Shown one piece after another: positions 33,825 to 42,972 of a stretch of DNA of 64,000 nt. The stretch is from Halosimplex rubrum (GTDB taxonomy: Archaea; Halobacteriota; Halobacteria; Halobacteriales; Haloarculaceae). Below the pieces are notes generated by a model, which saw only the letters and a list, made by a program, of their open reading frames with translations, was not told where the DNA came from and made no database searches. The first letter of the stretch is position 1. Every line of letters starts with the position of its first letter. The stretch lies in the NCBI RefSeq assembly GCF_013415885.1, contig NZ_CP058910.1, forward strand, positions 1,054,001 to 1,118,000, read 5' to 3'. Both the position numbers and the translations under genes were made by a program.

Positions 33825-34684
33825 GCAGCGAGACCGAACGAAGTGAGGTCTCGGGGAACGCGAGCGGGGAGGACCGACCCGCGAGCAGCGAGGCGCCGGT
33901 GAGCGACCCCGCTTCCGACCCCAACGTCCGCGAGACGCCCGCCGGCAAGGCCACGGGCGACCGCACGGACACCCTCCTCCAGACCGACGGCCTCGTCAAG
34001 CGCTTCGGCGGGTTCACCGCCACCGACTCCGTCGACTTCTCCGTCGACGAAGGGGAGCTGCGCTGTCTCATCGGCCCCAACGGCGCCGGCAAGTCCACGC
34101 TGCTGAAGCTGATCGTCGGGACGCTCGAACCCACCGCGGGACACGTCTACTACGACGGCCAGGAGATCACGGACATGGAGCCCAACGAACGGGTCCAAAG
34201 CGGGATCAGCATGAAGTTCCAGGTCCCGTCGGTGTACGGCGAGCTCTCGGTGCGCGAGAACGCGCGCCTGCCGGTCCAGCAGCTCGCCGACGGGGCCGAA
34301 CGCCGCCGCCGCGTCGACGAGGCCATCGAGAACGCCGGCCTCGCCGGCTACGAGGACGTACAGGCCAGCACGCTCTCCCACGGCCAGCAACAGCAACTGG
34401 AGATCGGCATGGCCGCCTCGCTCGACCCGGATCTGCTCCTGCTCGACGAGCCGGTCGCCGGCCTCTCGGTCGACGAGCGGACGGAGATCGCCGAGCGGAT
34501 CCGCCGACTCAACCGCGAGGAGGGCATCGCCTTCGTCGTCATCGAACACGACACCGACTTCGTCGGCGAGATCGCCGACTCGGTGACGGTGTTGCACCGC
34601 GGTGACGTGTTCCGCGAGGGCTCGATCGAGGAGATCGAGGACGACCCGGAGGTCCGCCGCATCTACCTGGGGGGCGAACAGTGA
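33821..34684 (+). CDS. urtD: Urea ABC transporter ATPase UrtD
   Basis: 287 residues from GTG 33821. The first about 50 residues are a hydrophilic Ser/Glu-rich extension before the ATPase core. Walker [10 protein letters not shown], the LivG-type loop ISMKFQVPSVYGELSVREN, signature LSHGQQQ and Walker B LLLLDEPVAGLS are present. LSHGQQQ in place of LSGGQ is usual in UrtD. It works as a heterodimer with UrtE. Confidence 0.88.
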   Translation: MSSETERSEVSGNASGEDRPASSEAPVSDPASDPNVRETPAGKATGDRTDTLLQTDGLVKRFGGFTATDSVDFSVDEGELRCLIGPNGAGKSTLLKLIVGTLEPTAGHVYYDGQEITDMEPNERVQSGISMKFQVPSVYGELSVRENARLPVQQLADGAERRRRVDEAIENAGLAGYEDVQASTLSHGQQQQLEIGMAASLDPDLLLLDEPVAGLSVDERTEIAERIRRLNREEGIAFVVIEHDTDFVGEIADSVTVLHRGDVFREGSIEEIEDDPEVRRIYLGGEQ

Positions 34685-35382
34685 CGCTCCTCGAACTTTC
34701 GGACGTGACGGTCGGCTACGACGCGCCGGTCCTCCGGGACGTGGACCTCTCCGTCGAGGAGGGCGAGATCGTCGGCGTCGTCGGCAAGAACGGCGTCGGC
34801 AAGACCACGCTCATGAAGACCGTCATCGGCCTCCTCGAACCCGATTCGGGGACCGTCGCCTACCGCGGGACCGACGTGACCGACCGGTCCGCCGACGAGC
34901 GCGCTCGCACCGGGATGGGGTACATCCCGCAGGGCCGGGACATCTTCCCCGGGCTGACCGTCGAGCAGAACCTCAAGATGGGCGAGCACGTCAACGCGGG
35001 CAGTTCGGAGACCCGGTACGAGGAGGTGTACGACCTGTTCCCCGTCCTCGAGGAGCGGGCCGACCAGGACGGCGAGACGCTCTCGGGCGGCCAGCAGCAG
35101 ATGCTCGCCATCGCGCGGGCGCTGGTCGCCGACCCCGACCTGCTCCTGCTCGACGAGCCCAGCGAGGGCGTCCAGCCCTCCATCGTCGACCAGATCAGCG
35201 AGGACATGCGCGCCATCAACGAGGAACTCGGCACGACCATCCTCTTCGTCGAACAGAACCTCGGCGTCATCCGCTCGATGGCCGACCGCTGTTACGCCAT
35301 GGAACGGGGCGAGATCGTCGACGAACTCGGCGAGTCCGCGCTCGAAGACGAGGACACCATCGCCGGCTACCTCGCTGTCTGA
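34681..35382 (+). CDS. urtE: Urea ABC transporter ATPase UrtE
   Basis: 233 residues from GTG 34681, overlapping urtD by 4 nt. Walker A GKNGVGKTT, MGYIPQGRDIFPGLTVEQN (the family's IPQGRxIFPxLTVxEN motif), signature LSGGQQQ and Walker B LLLLDEPSEGVQPSIV mark the LivF/UrtE group; EGVQPSI is typical of UrtE rather than LivF. It completes the urea importer. A strong hairpin follows the stop at 35434. Confidence 0.9.
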   Translation: MTLLELSDVTVGYDAPVLRDVDLSVEEGEIVGVVGKNGVGKTTLMKTVIGLLEPDSGTVAYRGTDVTDRSADERARTGMGYIPQGRDIFPGLTVEQNLKMGEHVNAGSSETRYEEVYDLFPVLEERADQDGETLSGGQQQMLAIARALVADPDLLLLDEPSEGVQPSIVDQISEDMRAINEELGTTILFVEQNLGVIRSMADRCYAMERGEIVDELGESALEDEDTIAGYLAV

Positions 35383-35433
35383 TCCCCGCTATCAATCGCT
35401 AGCTATCGTCGAATTTGAGAGCGTTTGCACGGT

Positions 35434-35457
35434 CGACCGCACGACTGCGTGCGGTCG
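35434..35457 (+). terminator. Hairpin after the urt operon
   Basis: CGACCGCACG (35434-35443), loop ACTG, CGTGCGGTCG (35448-35457): a perfect 10-bp stem 52 nt after the urtE stop. No T tract follows, so it may stabilise the mRNA end rather than terminate by itself. The rest of 35383-35630 holds only the promoter area of the next gene. Confidence 0.45.
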
Positions 35458-35630
35458 TCCGAGCGATGTCTTTCGAACGCTACGACACCTCGCAGTCCGC
35501 CCGCCGCCATCCCGTTCTCGGTACCGTTCGACCGTGTGTGTGTGCGAACCTATTTCACGGTTCTGGAGACGCTACCGATTGATAATGGGCAAAAGGGGTT
35601 TTCAGTATCGAGCGTCTATCCCCGGGTACG

Positions 35631-35855
35631 ATGAGCGTACGCGCGCCGTCCACTCCCGATCGAGACCCGCCTCCGAAAGCGACGCTGTTCTGTCCCGACT
35701 GCGGCCACGAGAGCCCGCCGACCGGCGACTGGGTCGTCCGCAGTGCCGGTCCGGGATCGGACCGGGCCAGCGACGGTGACGCGGTCGTCTCCTGTCCCGA
35801 CTGCGGGACGGAGATCGCGACCCGCGGCGGGTCCGAACTCCCGGCGTTCGCCTGA
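35631..35855 (+). CDS. Small zinc-ribbon protein
   Basis: 74 residues from ATG 35631. Two CPDCG knuckles (LFCPDCGHE near 21 and SCPDCGTE near 54) are 33 residues apart and would bind one zinc ion. The rest is Pro/Asp/Ser-rich. Single zinc-ribbon proteins of this size are abundant in haloarchaea (DUF8106-like), without known function. It is followed by the PINc ATPase gene after 81 nt, with its own TATA in between, so it is probably a separate transcript. Confidence 0.7.
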   Translation: MSVRAPSTPDRDPPPKATLFCPDCGHESPPTGDWVVRSAGPGSDRASDGDAVVSCPDCGTEIATRGGSELPAFA

Positions 35856-35936
35856 CCGACCGCGACAGTTCTCCCTCGGTTCGCCGACCTCCCCGGCATC
35901 ACGGCCCTTATCACGACGGGCGGCCGTAGCCACGGT

Positions 35937-37865
35937 ATGAACATCGTTCCGGACACGAGCGTGGTCATCGACGGCCGCGTGTCCGAGCAGATCGAGGCCG
36001 ACGCCGACCCCGACTCGGAAGCGGTCGGCGAGGGATTCGCCGGGGCGACCGTCTACGTCCCCGAGGCGGTCGTGGGCGAGCTCGAAGCCCAGGCCAACGA
36101 CGGCCGCGAGAGCGGCTGGGACGGGCTGGGTGAGCTCCAGCGGCTCGCCGAACTCCACGACGAGGGCACCGTCACCGTCGAGTACGTCGGCCGCCGGCCC
36201 GCCGAGGTCGAGCAGCGCGAGGCCGGCGAGGGGAAGATCGACGCGATCATCCGCGATCTGGCCGACGATAACGACGCCACCCTCGTCACCAGCGACGTGG
36301 TTCAGAGCGAGGTCGCGAAGGCCAAGGGCCTCGACGTGGTGTACCTCGAACCCGTCGGCCGCGACACGGAGTCGCTCGACATCGAACAGTTCTTCGACGA
36401 GACGACGATGAGTCTCCACCTCAAAGTGGGGGTCGCGCCGATGGCCAAGCGCGGCGAGATCGGCGACATGCACTACGAGACCATCAGCGAGGAGGTCTCG
36501 ACGGAGACCGACCTGAAGGAGTGGGCCCAGGACATCGAGAACTCCGCCCGCGCCAGCGCCGAGGGGTTCGTCGAACTCGACGAACCGGGCATGACTATCG
36601 TCCAGTTCGGCCAGTACCGCATCGCCATCGCGCGGCCGCCGTTCGCCGACAAACTGGAGATCACGGCGGTCCGCCCCATCGTCAAGACCGACCTCGACGA
36701 CTACGACCACGCCGACGAACTGCGCGAGCGCCTGCTCGAACACCAGCGCGGCGTCCTGATCTCGGGCGCCCCCGGTGCGGGGAAATCGACGTTCGCCCAG
36801 GCCGTCGCGGAGTTCCTCGCCGATTCGGACTTCGCGGTCAAGACCATGGAGAAACCGCGCGACCTCCAGGTCGGCGACAACATCACTCAGTACACGGAAC
36901 TGGGCGGGTCGATGGCCAAGACCGCCGACTCGCTGCTGATGGTCCGGCCGGACTACACCATCTACGACGAGGTCCGCAAGACCGACGACTTCGAGGTGTT
37001 CGCCGACATGCGCCTCGCGGGCGTCGGCATGGTCGGCGTCGTCCACGCGACGCGGGCCATCGACGCGCTCCAGCGCCTCGTCGGCCGCGTCGAACTCGGG
37101 ATGATCCCGCAGGTCGTCGACACCGTCGTCTACATCGACGCCGGCGAGGTCGACACCGTCTACGACGTGACGACCGAGGTCAAGGTCCCCGAGGGCCTGA
37201 TGGAGGAGGACCTGGCGCGGCCGGTCATCATGATCCGCGACTTCGAGACGGGCCAGCCCGCTTACGAGATCTACACGTTCAACCGCCAGGTCGTCACCGT
37301 GCCGCTGGGCGACAACGCCCAGAACGGCGGTGGCTCGGGCGCCGAGAGCGGCACCGAGCGCATCGCCAAGCAGGAGGTCGAACGGGAGATCCGGTCGATC
37401 GCCCACGGCCACGTCGAGGTGGAGATCAAGAACCCCAACACCGCCGTGGTGTACGTCGACGACGACGACATCTCCGCGGTCATCGGCAAGGGCGGCGGCC
37501 GCATCACCGACGTGGAGAACCGCCTGGGTATCGACATCGACGTGCGCACGTTCAGCGAGCGCCCCGAGGGCGCCGGCGGACCCGGTGGAAGCGGCGGCGG
37601 TGGCGGCGGTGGGTCGAGTGGTGCCGGCGGAGGCGGTTCGGGCGGCGGCGAGATCGTCACCCCCGAGATCACCTCGCGACACGTCCTCATCCCGATGGAC
37701 GGCTACGAGGGCGACACCGTCGAGGTGCAGGCCGACGGCGAGTACCTCTTCACGGCGACGGTCTCCCGAGGCGGCGAGGTGCAGGTCTCCCGCGGCTCGG
37801 CCATCGCCGAGGAACTCGAACGAGCGATCGACCGCGGGAAGACGGTCACCGTCAGCCCGTCATAG
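35937..37865 (+). CDS. PINc/VapC-type ATPase with KH domain
   Basis: 642 residues. Domains in order: PIN nuclease (1-130; VPDTSVVIDGR start, DAIIRDLA and VTSDVV acidic sites), a linker, a VirB11/PilT-like ATPase with Walker A GAPGAGKST (about 276-284) and IYDEVRKTDDF. Then comes a KH domain (about 500-540; VIGKGGGRI), a Gly/Ser-rich linker (about 546-570) and a C-terminal beta domain. This archaeal fusion is conserved and thought to act on RNA, but its substrate is unknown. CTTATC at 35907, about 27 nt before the ATG, indicates a leaderless mRNA. The T-rich stretch after 37900 could end it. Confidence 0.88.
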   Translation: MNIVPDTSVVIDGRVSEQIEADADPDSEAVGEGFAGATVYVPEAVVGELEAQANDGRESGWDGLGELQRLAELHDEGTVTVEYVGRRPAEVEQREAGEGKIDAIIRDLADDNDATLVTSDVVQSEVAKAKGLDVVYLEPVGRDTESLDIEQFFDETTMSLHLKVGVAPMAKRGEIGDMHYETISEEVSTETDLKEWAQDIENSARASAEGFVELDEPGMTIVQFGQYRIAIARPPFADKLEITAVRPIVKTDLDDYDHADELRERLLEHQRGVLISGAPGAGKSTFAQAVAEFLADSDFAVKTMEKPRDLQVGDNITQYTELGGSMAKTADSLLMVRPDYTIYDEVRKTDDFEVFADMRLAGVGMVGVVHATRAIDALQRLVGRVELGMIPQVVDTVVYIDAGEVDTVYDVTTEVKVPEGLMEEDLARPVIMIRDFETGQPAYEIYTFNRQVVTVPLGDNAQNGGGSGAESGTERIAKQEVEREIRSIAHGHVEVEIKNPNTAVVYVDDDDISAVIGKGGGRITDVENRLGIDIDVRTFSERPEGAGGPGGSGGGGGGGSSGAGGGGSGGGEIVTPEITSRHVLIPMDGYEGDTVEVQADGEYLFTATVSRGGEVQVSRGSAIAEELERAIDRGKTVTVSPS

Positions 37866-38135
37866 CGGGCCGTCGACGCGTTCACTATAGTTGCGAAACC
37901 ATCTTTTTCCGCCTCGGGTTTCCTCGCTCACTCCGTTCGCTGCGGGAACCACTCGGCGCAAAAACATGGGTGAAAAAGGCCGCCTCCGCCGTCTTCGACG
38001 GCTCCGGCGGTGAACCGCTCGCTTCGCTCGCGGACGATCGACTAGGGATCGACCACTAACTGCACCACCTGTACTGCGTATTTGAGCGGGGCCACCGGGC
38101 AAAAGACTTACCGGTCGTCTGGGTGACCGTTCGCT

Positions 38136-39446
38136 ATGTCACCCGCGGACCGCCAGGCGCGACTGCGAGCGCGCCTCGCCGCGGCCGTCCCCGGCCGGGA
38201 AGCCGTGGTGTTCGGGAGTCTCGCGGGGTTCTGCGCGTTCGTCGCCGGCTCCGCGGTGACGGTTCTCTCGGAGCGCCACTGGGTTCGCGACCCGACGAGG
38301 CCGGTCCTCTCGTATTTCAGCTACGGGATCGACGCGGGCCGAGAGGTGAACGTCGGTCCCGACGGCGCGCTCCCGAGCGCGTGGCAGTTCGCGGTCTGGC
38401 AGTATCATCGGCTCCACGGCGTCCGGCTCGACCCGTGGTTCGGGGTCGTGGGTAACGTCGCCCCGCCGCGCCGCCTCCTCGTGATCGCGGTGCCGCTGCT
38501 GCTGGTGGCGGCGGGGTTCCTGCTGGTCGCTCGAACCCGGGCCGGCGGCCCCTGGGCGGCTGCCGGCCGCGGTGGCCTCGTCGCGCTCGGGTACTTCCCG
38601 CTGGCGGTGCTTTCCGCTCGGCTGTCCGCGTGGACGGCGCCCGACAGCGTCCGGGTCGTCGTCTCGGGGGTCGGTGCGACGACCCATCCGCTCGGCACCG
38701 TCCGGCTTCCGCTGGAGCCGGCAATCGTCCTGACCGGCGTCGCCGTCCCGCTCGCGTTCGGCGCCCTGGGCGGCTATCTCGCCTTCGCCTGGCGAACAAG
38801 CGAGTGGCCCCGTTCGCTCCTCGCTCGCGGCGCCGTCGCCGGCGCGGCGGCGTTCGCGGTCGGGTGGGCGGCGGTCCGGCACCTGACCGAGCGCCACCTC
38901 GCGACCGAGCGTCACCCGGACCTCGAGGCCGGCGGATTCGCCCGCGGCGAGTACGGGGGGATCGCACCGGGGAGTATCGACCCGGGCCTGGACACGCTCG
39001 CGACCTGGCAGTACCACCGGCTCCACGGCGGGTCGATGGAGGTGCGGTACCTGCGGGCGGTCACCGACGGTGTCGATCGCATCGATATCTTCGAACTGGC
39101 GGGGGTCGCGCCGCTCGTCCCGAGCGTCGTCCTCCTGCTGGCCGGCGCGGCGCTGGTCGCCCTGGTCGGCGCGTCGGGTCCCGGATCTGCGGCGCTCCGC
39201 GGCGCCGCCGTCGCGGTCGGCTACCTCCCGGTCGCGGCGGCGACGGCGCTGCTGTCGGCGTGGACGCCGCCCGCCGCGCCGGACCTGGTGCTCGCGGTGT
39301 CGTTCCTCGACGCCGTCCAGCGGACGGGGCTGGTGTACCCCGTGTCCTGTGGCGCCGTCGGTGGGATCGGCGGGTTCGCAGTGAGGGTCGCGACCGACCA
39401 CGCCGGTCGTGCGCTATCGCGAATCGACCCGCGTGGAGCGTCATAG
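38136..39446 (+). CDS. Haloarchaeal polytopic membrane protein with internal duplication (DUF7978-like)
   Basis: 436 residues with about eight membrane helices in two similar halves. Each half has a short outer segment with WQYHRLHG (AVWQYHRLHGVRL near 90; ATWQYHRLHGGSM near 292). Each then has a helix pair with LGYFPLAVLSARLSAWTAP or VGYLPVAAATALLSAWTPP, and a closing Gly-rich helix (LAFGALGGYLAF or CGAVGGIGGFAV). The duplication is clear from sequence. I know no function for it. Both ends are well defined: ATG 38136 and TAG before the convergent regulator gene. Confidence 0.65.
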   Translation: MSPADRQARLRARLAAAVPGREAVVFGSLAGFCAFVAGSAVTVLSERHWVRDPTRPVLSYFSYGIDAGREVNVGPDGALPSAWQFAVWQYHRLHGVRLDPWFGVVGNVAPPRRLLVIAVPLLLVAAGFLLVARTRAGGPWAAAGRGGLVALGYFPLAVLSARLSAWTAPDSVRVVVSGVGATTHPLGTVRLPLEPAIVLTGVAVPLAFGALGGYLAFAWRTSEWPRSLLARGAVAGAAAFAVGWAAVRHLTERHLATERHPDLEAGGFARGEYGGIAPGSIDPGLDTLATWQYHRLHGGSMEVRYLRAVTDGVDRIDIFELAGVAPLVPSVVLLLAGAALVALVGASGPGSAALRGAAVAVGYLPVAAATALLSAWTPPAAPDLVLAVSFLDAVQRTGLVYPVSCGAVGGIGGFAVRVATDHAGRALSRIDPRGAS

Positions 39447-39478
39447 CGAGCGCGGCGTCGGTCGGCGGAGAAAGCGTA

Positions 39479-39751
39479 TCAGTCGGCGGAGGCGGCGGCC
39501 TCGCAGTCGCCGTCACAGTCGGGTTTGTCGATCTCGTAGAGGTTCTGACGAGCGTCGGCGAAGTAGACATCCTCCTCGACGACGCCGACCTCTTCGAGGC
39601 GTTCGAGGGCGTAGCGGACGGTCCGCGCCGAAAGCATCGACTCCTCGACGATCCCCTTCTGGGTGAGCGGACCGTCGTACTCCAGTACTTTGAAGACGAG
39701 TTTCGCGCTCGGCGGCAGGTCGCTGAGGTCGTCCCCGTCTGTCTCGGGCAT
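39479..39751 (-). CDS. Winged-helix transcriptional regulator
   Basis: 90 residues from ATG 39751. LPPSAKLVFKVLEYDGPLTQKGI and ARTVRYALERLEEVGVVEE form a typical winged helix-turn-helix (recognition helix LSARTVRYALERL). The tail has two cysteines and ends in DCDGDCEAAASAD. MarR/TrmB-like one-domain regulators of this kind are common in haloarchaea. The TATA element TTTATTGTA lies about 27 nt upstream (39774-39783), so the mRNA is leaderless. Targets unknown. Confidence 0.75.
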   Translation of the reverse strand: MPETDGDDLSDLPPSAKLVFKVLEYDGPLTQKGIVEESMLSARTVRYALERLEEVGVVEEDVYFADARQNLYEIDKPDCDGDCEAAASAD

Positions 39752-39955
39752 CGATAGATGGGTAGGGCGCGCGTACAATAAAGATTCACACTGGCGACGG
39801 CCGAGGCCCGGAGTATCGCCGGAACGCGAGCGAACGCGGTGGCTGGTCCGCCGCCCCGCGGGGCCGCGATCGGGAGCGGCAATCCCCCGCCCACCCCGGG
39901 CTCGCACGGGGGCAGGAACGAACGGCTTTTGGGGCCGCGCGGCCGAGACGAACGT

Positions 39956-40258
39956 ATGGCTACCGAAACCGCCGAGGGGTGGGACGACCACCTGCGGGGG
40001 CTGACGGTGACGACGTTCGCCTCCGTGCTGGGGATCGGCGCCGGCGTGGCCGCCCAGGCGCTGGCCGCCGGCCCGAACGACCGGCTGGGCCTGTACCTGC
40101 TCGGTGCGGCGGTGCTCGTCCAGCTGCCCGTCTACATGGCGATCGGCATCGACGTGGACGACTTCGGCGTGAAGGAGTACCTCTACATCGCCTTCATCAC
40201 CTTCTCGCTGTGGTTCGTCTCCTGGGGCATCCTCATGACTGCGGGGACCTCGCTGTAA
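39956..40258 (+). CDS. EMC6-like small membrane protein
   Basis: 100 residues, three hydrophobic helices (about 16-36, 44-62, 72-96). LTVTTFASVLGIGAGVAAQ and VKEYLYIAFITFSLWFVSWGIL (core KEYLYIAFITFSLWF) fit the EMC6-like family annotated in haloarchaea, a relative of the eukaryotic membrane protein complex subunit EMC6 that works in membrane insertion. It ends 2 nt before the ABCE1 start, so the two are co-expressed. CTTTTG near 39925 serves as TATA. The family name rests on recollection of the haloarchaeal annotation and on topology. Confidence 0.65.
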   Translation: MATETAEGWDDHLRGLTVTTFASVLGIGAGVAAQALAAGPNDRLGLYLLGAAVLVQLPVYMAIGIDVDDFGVKEYLYIAFITFSLWFVSWGILMTAGTSL

Positions 40259-40260
40259 CG

Positions 40261-42093
40261 ATGGCGGACGATTCGATCGCGGTCGTCGACCTCGACAGAT
40301 GCCAGCCCGACCGCTGTAACTACGAGTGTGCGAACTTCTGCCCGCCCAACCGCTCGGGCAAGGAGTGCATCGTCACCCGGGAGGAGCGCTTCGAGGAGGG
40401 CGAACCGTTCGAGGGCGGCCCCGACCAGATCCACATCTCCGAGGAGATCTGCCTCGGCGAGAGCTGCGGCATCTGCGTCAACAAGTGCCCCTTCGACGCC
40501 ATCGAGATCATCAACCTCCCCCAGGAACTCGACGACGAGCCCGTCCACCGCTACGGCGAGAACGCCTTCGCCCTCTACGGGTTGCCCGCCCCCCAGGAGG
40601 GGCAAGTGACGGGTATCCTCGGCCCGAACGGCATCGGGAAGACCACCGCCGTCCGCATCCTCGCCGACGAGATGTCGCCCAACCTCGGCCAGGTGTCGGG
40701 CGACCCGCCCGCCTGGGAGGCTATCATGGACGAGTACCGCGGGACGGAACTGCAGACCTACCTCGAAGCGCTCCGCCAGGGCGACGTGACCGTCGCGCGC
40801 AAACCGCAGTACGTCGACCAGATCCCCGACCAGTTCGACGGCACCACCCGCCAGCTGCTGGAGCGGACCGACGAACGCGGCGCGCTCGACGAGCTGATCG
40901 ACCGGGTCGGCATCCGCCCGGTCGTCGACCAGGACATCGACACGCTCTCGGGCGGGGAACTCCAGCGGGTCGCGCTCGTCGCGTGTCTCGCCCGCGACGC
41001 CGACTTCTACTTCCTCGACGAACTCACCCCGTACCTCGACATCGGCCAGCGGATGACCGCCGCGCGACTGGTGCGGGAACTCGCCGACGAGGGCGGCCGC
41101 TCGATGCTCGTCGTCGAACACGACCTCGCGATTCTGGACCTGCTCGCCGACACCATCCACGTCGCCTACGGGACCTCTGGCGCGTTCGGCGTCATCACGA
41201 GCCCGAAATCCACGAAGAACGGTATCAACGAGTACCTCGGCGGCTATCTAGAGAACGAGAACATGCGGGTCCGCCAGGAGTCGATCACCTTCGAGGAACA
41301 CGCCCCCCGCACGACCGCCGAGGGCGAGGTCGTCGTCGAGTACCCCGACCTCACGAAGTCCTACGGCGACGGGGAGTTCTCCCTCGAAGTGGAGGGCGGC
41401 GAGATCCAGGAGAACGAAGTCCTTGGCGTCGTCGGCCCGAACGGCATCGGGAAGTCGACGTTCGCCCAGATGCTCGCCGGCCGCCTCGAACCCGACGAGG
41501 GCGAGGTCGACGCGCGCCTCGACATCGCCTACAAGCCCCAGTACGTCGAGATCGACCAGCCGATGCGCGTCGATGCGTTCCTCTCCTCTATCACCGACGA
41601 TTTCGGCACCTCCTACTGGAACACGGAGATCGCCGACCCCCTGCAACTGGACCGCATCATGGAGCAGAACCTCACCGATCTCTCCGGCGGGGAGCGCCAG
41701 CGCGTCGCCATCGCGGCCTGCCTCTCCGAGGACGCCGACCTGTACCTGCTCGACGAGCCGTCGGCCCACCTCGACGTGGAACAGCGGGTCCGGGCCACCT
41801 CGGCCATCCGTCGCTACGCCGAGAACCACGACGCGACCGCGCTCGTCATCGACCACGACATCTACATGATCGACCTGCTGGCCGACCGCCTGCTGGTCTT
41901 CGACGGCGAACCGGCCGCACACGGCCACGCCTCGCCGCCCGTGGGCATGCGCGACGGCATGAACGAGTTCCTCGCCAACCTCGACATCACCTTCCGCCGC
42001 GACGAGCGCACCGGCCGCCCGCGCATCAACAAGCCCGGCTCGCAACTGGACCGGGAGCAGAAGTCGGCCGGCGAGTACTACTACAGCGACTGA
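40261..42093 (+). CDS. Ribosome recycling ATPase ABCE1 (RNase L inhibitor homologue)
   Basis: 610 residues. An N-terminal FeS domain has two cysteine sets (DRCQPDRCNYECANFCPP and CLGESCGICVNKCPFDAI) for two [4Fe-4S] clusters. Two ATPase domains follow: Walker A GPNGIGKTT with signature LSGGELQR, and Walker A GPNGIGKST with LSGGERQR, separated by the hinge. Both sites keep catalytic Glu (FYFLDELTPYLD, LYLLDEPSAHLD). It splits post-termination ribosomes with aRF1 and aPelota. It is the only ABC protein in the window with FeS clusters. Confidence 0.97.
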   Translation: MADDSIAVVDLDRCQPDRCNYECANFCPPNRSGKECIVTREERFEEGEPFEGGPDQIHISEEICLGESCGICVNKCPFDAIEIINLPQELDDEPVHRYGENAFALYGLPAPQEGQVTGILGPNGIGKTTAVRILADEMSPNLGQVSGDPPAWEAIMDEYRGTELQTYLEALRQGDVTVARKPQYVDQIPDQFDGTTRQLLERTDERGALDELIDRVGIRPVVDQDIDTLSGGELQRVALVACLARDADFYFLDELTPYLDIGQRMTAARLVRELADEGGRSMLVVEHDLAILDLLADTIHVAYGTSGAFGVITSPKSTKNGINEYLGGYLENENMRVRQESITFEEHAPRTTAEGEVVVEYPDLTKSYGDGEFSLEVEGGEIQENEVLGVVGPNGIGKSTFAQMLAGRLEPDEGEVDARLDIAYKPQYVEIDQPMRVDAFLSSITDDFGTSYWNTEIADPLQLDRIMEQNLTDLSGGERQRVAIAACLSEDADLYLLDEPSAHLDVEQRVRATSAIRRYAENHDATALVIDHDIYMIDLLADRLLVFDGEPAAHGHASPPVGMRDGMNEFLANLDITFRRDERTGRPRINKPGSQLDREQKSAGEYYYSD

Positions 42094-42112
42094 CCCGAGT
42101 CACAGTCGCCGA

Positions 42113-42742
42113 CTACCCGCTTCCCTCTGACGCCAGCACACGCGCGACGTAGCTCCCTCGCCAGACAAGCCACGCGCCGAACGACACCGAGAGCAGTCCG
42201 AGGGCGGTGATGGCGACCGCGTCCCAGTGAGTCACCGCGAGCGCGCAGGACAGCGTCTCCCGCGCACACGCCCCGAACAGCGGCCGTGCGACCGCCCCCA
42301 GATTGACCAGCCAACCCCCGACCGCCACGGCGGTGACGCCAGCGAGACTCTTTAGCGCCAGCACCCGCGCGCTCGGCGGATCGGCGACGATCGCCTCTCG
42401 AACGCCCTCGCGCGGACCCGAAACGTGCGAGAACCCCGCCGTCAGGACCAGCAGGAGCGCGACAGGGGCGACGAGGAGTCCGATCGACATCATCCCCACG
42501 ACCGCCAGGCCCGTCGTCAGGAGAGCCGCCACCCAGACGAGCGGCGGCCGGTTCGTCCACGCGCCGACCGCGCCGGCGACGGCGAGGCCGACGAGCAGCA
42601 GCACCCACCCGGCGAAGAAGGCGTCGGCGAACGGGTCCGGGACGAGCAGGGCGACGGCGGCCGCGCTCGCGACGACGACGGCGAGCGCGCTCGTCAGGCG
42701 AGCCGCCCGCTCGGGCGACGGGACGCCGATCGCGGGGGTCAC
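42113..42742 (-). CDS. Hypothetical polytopic membrane protein
   Basis: 209 residues from GTG 42742. About six hydrophobic segments, Ala/Val/Leu-rich, with short charged loops; a conserved-looking loop reads FSHVSGPREGVREAIVADPPSARVLALKS (part: SGPREGVREAIVADPPSA). No signal peptide or domain recognised. It converges with ABCE1 (20-nt gap) and is preceded by about 230 nt shared with the divergent beta-propeller gene. Codon usage is like its neighbours. Function unknown. Confidence 0.6.
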   Translation of the reverse strand: MTPAIGVPSPERAARLTSALAVVVASAAAVALLVPDPFADAFFAGWVLLLVGLAVAGAVGAWTNRPPLVWVAALLTTGLAVVGMMSIGLLVAPVALLLVLTAGFSHVSGPREGVREAIVADPPSARVLALKSLAGVTAVAVGGWLVNLGAVARPLFGACARETLSCALAVTHWDAVAITALGLLSVSFGAWLVWRGSYVARVLASEGSG

Positions 42743-42972
42743 GGGCGCGGAACACCCCAGTACTCGCCGGTCGGTTCGAGGGCCCCCCTCGCGTTCGATG
42801 GGAGGGTCACGTCCGATCGTTGGCCGAGCGGGACCGTTACGTCACCGCCGGTCGCCGGCGACGACCCCTGTCGCGTCGCCGCCCCTGTCGGTCCCGGTCG
42901 CAGAGGTGTCGAACTCGATACAAAAACGGCGTTCAGCGATCGCTTTAGTGCTGTCCCGGCGTTCGATCGACC

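Noticed and set aside
37915-38040. TCGCTCACTCCGTTCGCTG-type repeats after the PINc ATPase gene.
   Set aside because: Such TCGCTC/CGTTCGCT strings are dispersed all over haloarchaeal genomes; no inverted ends or target duplication to call a mobile element.
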